Shown one piece after another: positions 1 to 10,849 of a stretch of DNA of 64,000 nt. Below the pieces are notes generated by a model that saw only the letters and a list, made by a program, of their open reading frames with translations, was not told where the DNA came from and searched no databases. The position numbers were made by a program, and so were the translations under genes. The stretch is taken from positions 310,001 to 374,000 of the forward strand of contig VLTN01000022.1 of NCBI GenBank assembly GCA_008330645.1. Direction: 5' to 3'. Source of the stretch: Cafeteria roenbergensis. Its lineage: Eukaryota; Sar; Bigyra; Bicosoecida; Cafeteriaceae. Position 1 is the first letter of the stretch; each line of letters starts with the position of its first letter.

Positions 1-368
1 GTTGTGTGCGTCGGCTCGAGCCCACGCTACACGCCGAGGGCACCGCGAATGATCTATCAGTTCAGGCATTGGTTGCCTTGCGTCGAGCTCACATTCTCAC
101 AGGTGCCGCCTCGCTTCGCGTATTGCACGCTCGCCTCGGCATCACCGCAAAAGCGATTGCACGCTTGAAGGGTGGCAGCGCGACCTTTGCGCGAAATGCC
201 GCGATTATGCATTGCTTTGCGCTGCCCTTGTGGCGCACTCAACGGGTGATTGCCAGACGGACGCCGAGCACGAAACTTCCCGGGTGCCAGCATCGCCATC
301 ACGCACCGGCCTCCGAGCGAGACAGTTTAGACGGCGGGTCTGTCGAGCAAGCAGTCATCTGCTCTGCC
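1..368. other. Left edge, no gene seen
   Basis: Sequence downstream of the GH32 stop codon. Open frames here have no ATG start or recognisable protein and look like products of high GC. It probably holds the 3' UTR of the fructosidase. Confidence 0.4.
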
Positions 369-2425
369 TCACAGACGAGGCCGGCCCTGCACCCAAATGC
401 TCTCCACAGAAGCGACATCGATGCTCATCAGTTGCACGCCAGCCCCGTCAGCGAAGAGCGTCACACCGTTGGCAGTGGCGTCGGGGTAGGACCTGGTGAC
501 GATTCGCCCCAGGCCTCGGTTGGCGAACGACTCGATGACGCTGTGGTCCACCCAGACGCTCAGCTCGGAGACCGAAGCGCCCTTGGCGATTGGCAGCGAT
601 TCAGCCACCACGCTGTGGGCCCCGTCACCCCCCGCTCGCGACTGGTCGTTCACCTGCACCAGTGATGGCACTGTGCCGCTCACACACCACTTGTTTGTGT
701 CGGCGGGGGGCGCGGACGACTTCAGCGAGCAGCGTGGCACAGGGAACGCCGTTGCGGCCGGCCCTCCGTCTCGGACATAGGTCCAAGCGACGCACTGCGG
801 CTCTGCCAGGCACGTCTGCGAGCAGTTTTGGATGTTCTGCTCAGCCGGGGCAGAAGCGGGCAGGGCAAAATCGCGGTAGTCGCCGCCTGGCATGTCAGTG
901 TTGTTGAGAGGCCCGGACGCGGACACGTGCTGGAAGCCGAGGCGAGTCTCGATGCCTGCGGCAAGGTTGGCTCGCACTCCGACGCCGTACGACTGGGACG
1001 ATGTCGGGCCTGCCCCGGTCCGCCCGGCCAGGGCTGCGCGGCAGGAGTCCAACCTCTGCGAGTCTGACGTTGAGCGCGACCAGCGGGCCTCCACGCACCG
1101 GCGCCATGCCGACCGTTCCGCTGACGGCAGCGCAAACGTTGCGGTCACCTGCAGCATCAGGCCCGTGGCGCCGGGGAGCGCCGTGTCCGACCCCGCCTTG
1201 ACCGTGATGTTGCTCGCGGAGAAGAGGGACTGGTTTCGGAGCGAGGCGACCTCCGCAATGGGGAAGGCGCGGAGGGAGTCGGTGGCGGCATCATAGGTGA
1301 CCTCCATCGGAAGCGTCATCGAGCCCTGCCAGCCGCGCTGCGCCGTGGTCGGGCTGCTCTCCTGGACCCACCCGAAGAGAACCTGGCGCTGCTGCACTGG
1401 GTCGTAGAACCGCTTGGAGGCGTAGAAGGTCCCTGCCATGTACCGGCGCAGGGACTGCCTCGGCTGGAACGACTGAGTCGCGCTGTCGTAGGCGCCCAGC
1501 GCGTACCAGTCTCCGCTGTCGGAGATCTTCATGACGTACGTCTGGGAGGGCGAGTCTGGGCCCACAGGGTAAAAGTCGGGGCACTCGAACATGGCATGGG
1601 TGCCGGACGCGTCGGCGTACATGAATCCCTCAAACTTCCAGCTCTCGAAGTCGGTGGTCGAGTACTGCGACACGTGCCCCACGCCGTTCACCGCGGCGCC
1701 CACGGCGATGCGCGAGAGGCCGCCGTCCGTCCATGCCGTGGTGGGGTCCCGGAAAGAGTCGGCGGGCACCCCAGGCGGGGGCGTGCCGATTACGGGATTT
1801 GCCTCGTCCTTCGCCCACTCGACCAGGTCTGGGTCTGAGGCGTCGACAGGCCGGGCCTGGCACTGGAGCTGGCCCTTGGGGCCGACGCACGTGTAGCTGA
1901 GCAGGGGCGCGCCGTCCACGATGGACACGGAGCCGGAGAACACGCCGTCCTGGTCGTAGGTTTGGTTCGGCCAGAGCGCCACGGGCAGGTGCCACCACCG
2001 CACCAGGTCCAGCGAGGCCGAGTGGCTCCAGCTCATGTGCCCCCACGAGCTCCCGAACGGGTTGTACTGTGTGAACAGGTGGTACGTCTTGCTGGCCGGG
2101 TCGTACATGGGGCCGTTCGGGTCATTGATCCAGTTGGTCGGCGGCCGGACATGGAACTGCGACGGGAGCGGCCGAAAAGAGCGGGGCCGAGGCGCACCTG
2201 CGATTTGCCGCACCGGCCCGTGCGGCGCAGGGGGGCGCGCGGCGGCGGCAAAGGCGGCGCCCGTCTCCGGTGCTGCGGCCGGAGCGGCTGGGTGTTCCGC
2301 CATATCGGCAACCGGCCGCGGCGGCGGCCCCCCGAGGCAAGGCTCACCTGCGGGTATCGATCATCCTCGGCGAAAACGCATGCAGAACTGGCTGCCAGGA
2401 CCGCTGCTAGCAGCGCGGACCGCAT
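369..2425 (-). CDS. Secreted GH32 beta-fructofuranosidase (invertase/fructanase) with PAN-like insert
   Basis: Two exons on the minus strand, 2425..2348 and 2156..369, predict 621 residues. The first encodes a signal peptide (MRSALLAAVLAASSACVFA, then EDDRYPQ). The donor GTGAGC at 2347 and acceptor CGCAG ending at 2157 join Q26 in phase 0 to FHVRPPTNWINDPNG, the normal start of the GH32 five-blade propeller. The family's three acidic catalytic motifs are present: WINDPNG (nucleophile D38), FRDP (D163) and FECPDF (acid/base E217). The C-terminal beta-sandwich ends with DHSVIESF. Inside it, at about 665-915, lies a cysteine-rich segment (PGGDYRDF, NCSQTCLAEPQC, WTYVR, KWCVSG) like a PAN/apple domain. 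Family knowledge: GH32 enzymes hydrolyse sucrose or fructans outside the cell; the exact substrate cannot be read here. An unspliced start at 2303 is possible but would lose the signal peptide. Confidence 0.93.
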
Positions 2426-2663
2426 CCCAGGGAACGAGGCGCCGTGCAGCCTTGGCTGCCATTGTTGCAGTCGAAACCAATGTTTAGTGTGGTGCAAATA
2501 TCGGCAGGCCAGCAAGGGTGGGTGCATCGAGGCTCATGATTCCGGGGACGATGTTCTTCAGCCGGGAATTGCTGCCGGCGCCGAAGCGGAGCATGATCGC
2601 ACGCCTGCCTTTGAGCTCGCGGCGCGTCGCGTGTCTTCTGCGGCGCCAGATTCGCAAGGCACG

Positions 2664-4231
2664 TCACTCATCGCCATCTGAGAGCCGCAACGCACCCCAA
2701 AGCACAGCTCTTCGCAGCCTCGCGGCAACAGCGGGCCCAAGCGACCGGTTCTGGCCGGGCGTCGCGAGGCCTGCAATCTCCTCCTCCGCAGCTGCCGCGC
2801 TCGCTCGAAACCTGGCATCCAACCTGCGGGCAGCACAAACCCGATCCACACGTGACGCGGAGGACTGTCGGCGGCGGCTGCTGCGACTGCGCGCAGGCGA
2901 GGGGGTGGCTTGGCCGTGTCACCCTCGCTTCCACTGGGCGCGGCGCGGCGTCCTTCTGTGGCTCACCCTGCCATGGTCGGCGCGAACACCAGAAGCGCCT
3001 GGGCACGCGCCGCAGAGAGAGACGGCACATGTCTGATGCCCCTCGCGAACGCGTCCATTAAGGTCACGGGCTGCGTTTTGCGCGAAGCTGCGGCAAAGCC
3101 CTCGTACGCTATGGGCTGCAACTGGCCGTCTGGAAGGGCCACCGTCGCAAGCGCGCATGCCTCCATAATCATCGGCACTGTCATGTCTGCCCACCCCAGC
3201 GACTCTGAGAGCCCAAGCCGGCGCCGAAGGGCCCGGTCCATGCTCGCCAGCCACTTGACGGATTCCGCTGCCGAGCCAGTCGTGGATACCGCCAAGCCAT
3301 CGCCAGCGCGCGACGACCTCATCGCGGAGCGCAACGCCTCAGCAGACAGCATATCCTGCCTGCCCAGCCCCCCTTCGACCAGCAAAGCAGGCCGTTTGCA
3401 CGCGCTCTCGGCAAGCCGTCGTTTTTGCTCAGTGTACCTTCCGTCGATAATCGATGCTGCCAGATCGTCGGCACGCTTGCGCTCAACGATGAAGTCAGTC
3501 ACAAGCTCCATGGTTTGGCTGCTGGGCGCACCGCGGCCGCTTGAGCCCTGCCCCGCTGCCGCTCTCGACGAGCAGCCGCCCCCGCCGCTGCCACCGCTTC
3601 TGCTGCTGCAGTCGCCGCTGCTGTGTTGCGGCGCCAGGTCTGTCTGTCCTGTTCGAGTGCACCTCACCACCCACAGGAAGTCGCCCAGAGGCAGTTGCCG
3701 CACCTCAGCGGCCACGCCCGCCTCCAGCAGCTCCGACTCGATGAACGACCGATCTGTCTTGCTTCGCACCTCACGCGTGTCCACCAACAGCACAAGCGAT
3801 GCTCGCACCTGCCCGGCCCTCGCAGAGACCCCGTGGCTCTTGGATCGCGCCGGAAGGGCCGGCGGAGGCATGCGCAGCTCTGGCGTGACGGCGACGGGCC
3901 TTGCTGGCCTCGCAGCCAGTCCGCCCGGGGACGAACGGGCCTCGCCGCACGCAGTGCCAGACACGCGTGTGGGCCCAGCCCCTTCGCCCTCGCTGTCCAG
4001 CCATTCGCGAAGCGCGCGAGCGCAGCTGGCCGACACGGCGAGCCGGTCCACGTCTCGATGCAGCAGCCTCACAGGAAAGGCCACAAGCGCAGCGACGATG
4101 CTAGCCCGCTGAGCAGCACCGAGCGCTCGCCCACCCGCTCCACGCAGCGCCCCGCCCGCAGCTGCGGCCAGCAGCGGCTGGTTCGCGGGGTGGCCTGCTT
4201 GCGCGCTGTTGCAACCAGGCATTGCCGCCAT
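2664..4231 (-). CDS. MUS81: MUS81-type ERCC4 endonuclease (nuclease domain plus C-terminal HhH)
   Basis: Exons 4231..2967 and 2823..2664 give 474 residues. The intron has donor GTGAGC and acceptor CCGCAG; the phase (2+1) matches and the join restores the MUS81 C-terminus. The ERCC4 nuclease core shows VDTRE (151-154), LGDFLWV (182-188), IVERKRADD (248-256) and IIDGRYTEQKRRL (261-273), so the metal-binding residues are intact. The second exon continues the C-terminal helix-hairpin-helix region, ending in LATPGQNRSLGPAVAARL. Family role: with an EME1-type partner, MUS81 cuts 3'-flap and branched recombination or replication intermediates in the nucleus. The usual N-terminal HhH and winged-helix domains are not seen; the first 140 residues are Ala/Arg-rich. 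The start at 4231 is the first of two close ATGs. It lies 220 bp from the divergent WDR59-like start. A further 5' exon cannot be excluded. Confidence 0.87.
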
Positions 4232-4451
4232 GGCATGCCCTCAGGCGAGCAGCCCGCGCAAGGGCTCCGCGAGTGCTGCCCACAGGGACTGACGCAGGTA
4301 GTCTGCAGCAGAGTGGCAATGGCGGCGCGGAGATGTGGGGCGCGGTTCTGAGCTGTGCAACGCTCTGCCGAGAATTGGCTTGCCGTCGCTGCAGCCGATG
4401 GCTCCGCGCACTCCGTGCTCCGGGGCATCGGAGGGGGTGGAAGCGGGTGGA

Positions 4452-5132
4452 ATGGAAAAGGACCCCCGCCACCTGCGGCATGACCAGCCGCCCATCCCGT
4501 GCCCGCGGTACGCAGGGGCGCGCTTTGCTCCGGACGGCTCGCTTGTGATTTGGCGGCCTTTCGCGGCAGCGGTGCCCGGCGTGCCAGGGACATTTCACCC
4601 CAAGCGCCTTTTGGAGCGCCACCCGCGGTGCTACGAGCTGCTGGAGGCGATGCTCGGCTTTGCCGCGCAGGAGGCGCTTGGCCAAGGTGGAACTGGCCGA
4701 GCTCGCGACAGATCAGGGTCTCTGGCCAGGTCCAGCGAGGCCGGGTCGGCAGGCTCCTGCTCCCCCATCGCGGATGCAACGAGTGTGCATTCCGCGCAGG
4801 CGGACGCCGAGGCAGTGGAGGGTGGCGAAGCAGGAGCCGCCCCGTCGGGCGGAGACCTATTGCGCGACTTTTTGTCGATGCTGTCCAAGGGCGGCACGGT
4901 GATGGGAGGCGGGCTGGACGACGACGACGACGACGACGACAGCAACAGTGGTGCTGGTCGTGGAGACGGCAACTCTGCTGATAGTGACGACAGCGATGAC
5001 GGAGAAGACGACGACGACGAGGCTCAGGGGGCGATGCAAGCTGCGCGAGGAGGAGGCAGCAACTCCTCGTCAGCCGATGAGACGTCGCGACTGGGGAGCT
5101 CTGTCAGTGACGACGATGACGACGATGATGAC

Positions 5133-5164
<32 letters not shown>

Positions 5165-7895
5165 TGACTCGAGCAGTCGCGACAGTCGGGACAGCGCGAG
5201 CGGCGGTGTGCTGAGCGACACGGGCATGAGCGACGGCGAAACCGACGCGTCGACTGCAGCCGACTCTCCCAGCCATTCGGGCGGGCCGGGCTCCCCGGCG
5301 CCGGCCTCTCCCTCAAGCGCAGCTCGCAACGGCCGCGGTGACCCCGCTGCCGGCACGGGCCGGGAGCAGCAGAAGCGAGAGAACGCGGCCAGCGAGGCGG
5401 GCTGGCGCAACACCGGCCGCCGACCGACCCAGGCCTCGCGGGGACTTGGTCCCAGCGTCGTGGGCCCCGCAAGCGGCAGCCCTGCCGTGCTTGCAGCCCC
5501 CCCTGCCCTCGGCGGGCTCGCCGCCGGCCCCGGCGACGCCAGTCGCGCTGATGCTGCGCCGGGCGCTGCGGCGGCCACGGCAGCGGCTGGGCCAAGCCGG
5601 GCCGCCCCCTCTGGCCCCGGCAAGAGCGGCTCCGCCGGTGCTGCCTCAGCCGCCCCGCCGCTCGGCAGAGGCGGCGGCCGGTGTCTCACGGCCGCGCTGT
5701 TTCAGTCCTCGTCGCGGCCTGCGTCGCCGCCGCACCCGCCCTCGCCCACTCTGGGTCTGTCCCTGCCGCGCCACGCGGTGGCCCCGCCCCATGCGCGCGA
5801 GGAGGGGTGGTCAGCTGACGAGGGGTCCCCGGGCGGCAGGGCAGCCGAGGAGATGCACACGTCGCCCAGCGGAACGGGCCTCGCCGCTGCTGGCAGGTGG
5901 CTGGTCAGCGGCCCGACGGCCAACCGTCCCGCGGGGCCGACCCTCGTTCGCCGGGCAGTGTCTGAGCCGTGCGCCGTCGACAGCGCCGCCAAGGACTCCG
6001 AAGGGCTCTCATGGCCGCCGAGCGCAGAGCTGGACGCCGATGACCCCTTGGCAGACGTGCCGTTCGACGCAGCTGAGACGACGGACGGCCTGGCGGTCGA
6101 CTCCTCTGTGCTCGCCTCGGCGCGAGACCCGGCCGGAGCTGTGACCGCAGCCCTGGGGGGCACCGAGGCCGCAGCCACCATGGCCGCAGACCCGGCGCTG
6201 AGCCCGCCCCGCCGCGTGTCGTCGTCCGTGGGTCCAGCCTCCGCCTCCGCGGCGTCCAGCGAGTCGGGCTCCGCGCGAGGAGGGCCCCCCAGCCGTGGCG
6301 GCGACGCCACCAGCAGCTTGAGGCATCGCCCTGCGGGCGCAGCACACGGCCTTCAGGCGGGCAGCGCTGCCGTCCGCTCCGGTACAGCCGGCTCCGCCAC
6401 CGCCTCGGGCGCCATGACAGCGGCCTACTCCTCGGGCTCCGACGCCGCCGCTGTGCAGGCCTCTCTGGACGCCGCCTCCGACGGCCCGCTCTCCAGGCCT
6501 CGAGTCCCGCTGCTCGGCCGGGGCGGCTCCATCAGCTCCGCCGGGCGAGGCAGCAGCGACGACTCCTCGGTGCCCGCCCGGCTGGAGCGGCTGCCTAGCG
6601 CCGCGCCGGACAAGGTGCGAGCCGTTGTGCTCTGCCGGGTGGCAATCCTTCCGCCGATGGAGGTCGCTGCCAGAGTGCCCGCCCAGGACCTGGTGGGCAG
6701 GCCCCACGCGCGCGACGGAACCGGGGTTGCGGCCGTGGCCGGTGCGCTCGCGGCGGCCAAGGAGGCCGAGGCGGTGTGTGCTGCGCAAGGAGGCGGCGCA
6801 GAGTTGGACGCTGGGCTGTGGCGTGCGGCGGAAGCCGCCCTCACGCTCGCGGGTCACACGGGGATTGGCGGCGGCCGGCAGAAGGGGCAGCTGGACTCGC
6901 CGGATGACGTATGGCGGTTTCACCCGCTGGGTGCGGCTTTGCTTAGCGACATCGCGGGCGTTGCAGCGAGAGCGAAGCGAGTGCAAACGGCAGCCACGGT
7001 GGGGAGGGTGGTGGCGCCAGTGCTGGCCCGGCGAGCGGCCCGCCAGCGGCGCCAGCAGCGGGAGCAAGGGCAGCGAGACGAGGCTGCAAGCTTCGCCCAG
7101 CCTGCGGCTGCAGGCGCAGCAAGCCCTGCGACTTCGGACATCGGCCCAGCGGGGACGGGGCCATCGTCGGGAGGCTGCAGCTCTGCGTTTGACACGCCAT
7201 CCGGTCCGCAGCAGCAGCAGCAGCAGCAGTGCTGGCAGCAGGAACATGCACCAGCGCGCTCCCGTGGCGCCAAGGCCTCCATCGGCCAATCCTCGCTCGC
7301 CACTGCGTGCACGAGCTACGCCGAAGACCTCCACCGTCGGGGTCGCTGGCAGCTGCGCGTGGAGACCACGCAAGCAGCCGCGTCGCTGAGCGGCGCGGAC
7401 GCCCGGGGCTCGCAGGACGCGGCTGGCGGGCTGGCGGTGCTGGCATTCATGCCGTCGGCATGCCTGCCTGCCGCAGAGTTGTTGTCTGGTGGGGGAACGG
7501 AGACTCGTGCCCCAACAGGCGAGCAGGCACGTGCCGGGCGCAGCGCGAGTGTGTCGAGCGTGAGCTCGAGTCTGATGGTCGGCCGCTCCGCGTCGCTTGC
7601 ATCAGTGGGCGACAACCCCGCGCCGCCGGCGGGGGATCCGTTCCATCTGCACGGCGCCGACGCGGAGCTGATGCGGCGCTGCGGCGAGTGGGCCCCGCTC
7701 ATGTGCGCAGTCTGCTGCCTGCCCTCGCGAGGCGTCACCACCATCTGCTCGGCCTGCGGCCATGGCGGGCACTGGCAGCACCTGAAGCAGTGGTTCGAAC
7801 ACGCGGACGAGTGCCCCTCGGGATGCGGCTGCAAATGCACAAGCCTGGAGGCCGAGCGCAGTGTGAAGGGCGAGGCAGCCGGCCTTGTCCCGTGA
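4452..7895 (+). CDS. WDR59: WDR59/Mtc5-like GATOR2 subunit, RING end, without beta-propeller
   Basis: Predicted 1,147 residues from the ATG at 4452; an ATG at 4398 is in the same frame. Two segments identify it. Near the N-terminus, PCPRYAGARFAPDGSLVIW matches the conserved segment that follows the RWD domain in WDR59. At the C-terminus (about residues 1084-1132) is a cysteine/histidine-rich RING, CAVCCLPSRG, ICSACGHGGHWQHLKQWF and CPSGCGCKC, nearly diagnostic for WDR59. Between them are about 900 residues of disordered Ser/Ala/Gly/Pro sequence with poly-Asp and poly-Gln. The N-terminal WD40 propeller and RWD domain expected in WDR59 are absent: upstream DNA is occupied by MUS81 on the other strand. 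Family role: GATOR2 relays amino-acid status to TORC1 at the vacuole or lysosome. Either the protein is truly short, or the propeller is encoded separately or in unrecognised exons. Confidence 0.78.
5101..5167 (+). repeat. GAC/GAT microsatellite encoding poly-Asp
   Basis: A run of GAC and GAT codons encodes about 20 consecutive aspartates in the WDR59-like protein. A shorter GAC run lies at 4917-4940. Confidence 0.9.
7209..7229 (+). repeat. CAG repeat encoding poly-Gln
   Basis: Seven consecutive CAG codons in the disordered part of the WDR59-like protein. Confidence 0.9.
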
Positions 7896-9154
7896 CGGGC
7901 GCGGAGCAGGGCCCAGGCGCGGGGCGGTGGCAAGTGCGGCTGGTGGCCGTCGGTCAACTCGCGCAAGCCCGCGCGCATCGTCCGCCGTGTGTTCATTGGG
8001 CTGTCACAGCAGGGCGTCCTGCACGGGTACGCCCAACCCCGTGTTGATCGGCTGGTTGCCTCCGTCTGTCCGCAGTCGCTGCGCGCGGTTCCTGCTCGCT
8101 TGGCAACGAGTGCAGCGCGTCAAACAGCTGCTTTCTCAGGGCATTGCGCCCGTAGCGGGGTGGTGTCGCCGTGTACCGAAGCGGGCAGGACGCGCACAGA
8201 CCAGAGCCACGCTCTGCCCGCAAGTCACGCCTTTGGGCTCGCAACTCAGCTGCTGACCTGTGAGGGCGTCGAGAGGCCGCGTGCCGGTGAAGGACCGATG
8301 GTGACCTAAATGGTTAAAGTTCGGCGCGGCGGGGACCTCACGGGGTCGCCCGAGGAACAGGAGGCAACGGTCATGCGATCGAAGAACACGCACGCGTCAC
8401 TCGGGGCGCGTGCATGCGGCGGGAACGGGGTACGGCCGGCGAGCCCCACGTGGGCTCGAACCGGTGTGCCCGCCCTAGGGCGAGCTTGCTAGCGGCTCGG
8501 ATGGCCCACGCTTGCCGACATCATCGCAAGATTTGCGTCACAAACAGCTAGTTCGCGTGCCACCGTCGAGTGTGCTTTGTCCGCCATCCCTTCCACAAGC
8601 CTCTGGAGGCCAGGCGCCGACCAACCGCCCGTGCTTCCGTGGTGAGTCCATGGGAGGGGAGGATGGTGGCACCCTGGCCTGGAGGGGGGATGGGCTGGCC
8701 GAGCGTTCGACTGAGCAAGAACAAGCTACTTTGCCGCCGCCCCAAGCCTCGGTGGCGTCGCCCTGGGGCGCTGCCCGCGTCACGCATGAACCTTGAAGCG
8801 CATTTGCAATCCCTTCGGCGGAACCACTGGGCATTCTGGTGGTGGTGTGATTGCAGCGGCGGGCATGGCGGAACACTGGTTTCCAGAGCCAGGAGTTGCT
8901 CAAATCCCGTGTTCGGCCCTTCCCATGAGCAAGACTCTTATCAAGGGGAGACACCGCCTCCGCTCAGTGCGCATCTGCCTGGCACCCGGGCTCGCCATCG
9001 CTGGGCAGTGCGGCAGGGCGCTCTCGTGGTGAGGAAACCAACCTGGCAAGCCCTGCTGGCGCTGGGCGACAGCGCCGCGTGCGCGGCGCGCAAGCACTGT
9101 TCCTGGCAACTTGTGGCATTGCCAATCTCTCTACGTCCCCGCTGCCCGCAGGCG
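7896..9154. other. 1.26-kb spacer upstream of the GT10 gene
   Basis: No protein is recognised. The GT10 frame is open back to 8570 but that part looks non-coding. A [C/T]GCAG acceptor-like string ends at 9152, so 5' UTR or a short first exon may be present. An inverted repeat (CGAGCCC, CACGT, GGGCTCG) lies near 8440-8460. Confidence 0.4.
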
Positions 9155-10849
9155 ATGCGACGAGCCACCCGCGAGGGTTCCGGCCTGCGGGTCAAAGCCC
9201 CGCTGCGGCACATCCTCGTGGCTGTTGCGGCCATCGTTGCGCTCACAGGTGTGCTCCTCACTGGCGGGGCTCTGGCTGCGTCGACGCGATGCACTTTGTC
9301 CAAATCCCTTGTTCCTGGTGCCATAGCAGCTCCTAGCGCCTCTGCGCAAGCTGCGAAGTCCGAGCTCCGAGTGTCTGAAGGGGCTAGGCCTTCGCCCGCG
9401 CAGCGCAGCCGGCCATCAACTTGCGTTGTCGACGCCTTCCCCGCTGAGAACTACGGCTGGCAACCCGCGCGATGGCATACCAATAAAAGCCTCGAGCCAT
9501 GCCTATGGAGGGCAGCAGACACGCTGGGCAATGACTCCTTCGGAATCCTTATCAACCCGTGCACCTTCATGCACGCGGCCAGGGGCCACATCGACACCGC
9601 TGAGCTTATGACCAGGAAAATCGTCATGCTGTCCTCGGAAAACACGCGCCGCTGCTGGGGCAATACGCCGGACTTCGCGAGGACAATCCTGCACCTTGCC
9701 GGGCGATGGGCAACGTTTGACCCAAACGAAGACATCTCCGTCGCGCCGCCGCACCCGTCCCCCGCGACGTGGTTCTCCTTTGCCGAGACGAGGCACGCGC
9801 CAACCAGGGCTCGGAGGCCAACGCTGGTGGCTGGGGCGGTGTCCAACTGCGAGCGGCACCTGTCCCCCCGGCTGCCGTACATGAACGAGCTGGAAGCTTG
9901 GTTGAATGCCAGTGGCCACGGCGACCGCGTGGAGTTCCGAGGCGGCTGCTTTGGCCGCGAGGATAGCATTGATCTTGGCCAAAAGGTGGCGCAGAAGCTA
10001 CCCATGCTTGCAAACTCCACGTTTGCCATTGCCATGGAGAACAGCGCGGCGCCAGGGTATGCGTCAGAGAAGGTGATGGACGCAATAGTGGTAGGGGCCG
10101 TGCCACTGGTGTGGGGCGGCACGAGGTACTCGGCCCTCCAGCCTCGGGCGGCGGGGGACGCCGACGGCGGCCACCCGGTCTTCATCGACCTGGCAGCGCT
10201 GAGCGGACCAGCAGAGATGAGCGAGTACATGCTGTGGCTCGAGTCGACGGGGAAAGTCGACAACTATCGCCCGTGGACGAAGATGCCGGTGCCCGACTCC
10301 CCAGGGGGCGAGGGAGCCCGCCAGTGGCTCTGCACCCACGACGACGTCGTCCGTTGCGGTTTCGGCCAGCTGTCAGCGTTTGCCGCTGTGACGGTGGCCG
10401 AGACCCGAATTTGGACGACGGAGCAATTCTACGGTCGACAGATTCGTGACGACGAGCTGCAGCCGTGGCTGCTAGAGGCCAGGAAGGCACTCAAGCGGTA
10501 CAAGACGGCAGGTGACGCCGCGCTGAGCAAGCGCCTGGGCGAGCCTGCCAGCTCCATGGCCGCGCCCTGGCGCCACCCGAGAGCCGACCCCACGATGGCG
10601 GAGTGGCGCTTGGCTACAGGCAGGACTCCGAGCGGACTTGGGCACACTGAGACGACTCTTGACCTTGCGTTTTGCCGCTGCGAGACCGCCTCCGCATGGT
10701 GCAAGGGCGACCTCACGTACATGCAGCCCATGTCACGAAGCCGGAGGCACTACTGGTGGCTTGGGGCATTCGTGGAAGACGTTGCAGCCGGGAGGTCCTC
10801 GCCCATGGCATGCCAGCCATGGAGCGCTGGTGCGGGCATCAAGGCCTGA
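9155..10849 (+). CDS. GT10-family fucosyltransferase (type II membrane protein)
   Basis: Predicted 564 residues. The ATG at 9155 is followed by a short basic cytosolic tail and a hydrophobic anchor (about residues 20-42), the type II topology of Golgi glycosyltransferases. The catalytic half shows the GT10 signatures: AGAVSNCERHLSPRLPY (the usual 'SNC...S.R' motif), then FRGGCFG, and the nucleotide-sugar motif YASEKVMDAIVVGAVPLVWGG split over about residues 302-322. Family role: transfer of fucose from GDP-fucose, usually in alpha-1,3 or alpha-1,4 linkage, to N-glycan or other acceptors; the acceptor cannot be inferred. The C-terminal 180 residues are not typical of the catalytic fold and carry extra Cys/Trp motifs. 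An acceptor-like CGCAG just before the ATG leaves open an upstream exon. Confidence 0.85.
   Translation: MRRATREGSGLRVKAPLRHILVAVAAIVALTGVLLTGGALAASTRCTLSKSLVPGAIAAPSASAQAAKSELRVSEGARPSPAQRSRPSTCVVDAFPAENYGWQPARWHTNKSLEPCLWRAADTLGNDSFGILINPCTFMHAARGHIDTAELMTRKIVMLSSENTRRCWGNTPDFARTILHLAGRWATFDPNEDISVAPPHPSPATWFSFAETRHAPTRARRPTLVAGAVSNCERHLSPRLPYMNELEAWLNASGHGDRVEFRGGCFGREDSIDLGQKVAQKLPMLANSTFAIAMENSAAPGYASEKVMDAIVVGAVPLVWGGTRYSALQPRAAGDADGGHPVFIDLAALSGPAEMSEYMLWLESTGKVDNYRPWTKMPVPDSPGGEGARQWLCTHDDVVRCGFGQLSAFAAVTVAETRIWTTEQFYGRQIRDDELQPWLLEARKALKRYKTAGDAALSKRLGEPASSMAAPWRHPRADPTMAEWRLATGRTPSGLGHTETTLDLAFCRCETASAWCKGDLTYMQPMSRSRRHYWWLGAFVEDVAAGRSSPMACQPWSAGAGIKA

Noticed and set aside
6-665. 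Plus-strand frame at the left edge
   Set aside because: It starts at a GTG and overlaps the conserved C-terminus of the GH32 enzyme in antisense.
8430-8490. Possible minus-strand tRNA (a GGTTCGAGCCC T-loop-like string)
   Set aside because: The flanking bases do not pair as a T stem and no acceptor or anticodon stem can be built; it is a simple inverted repeat around CACGTG.
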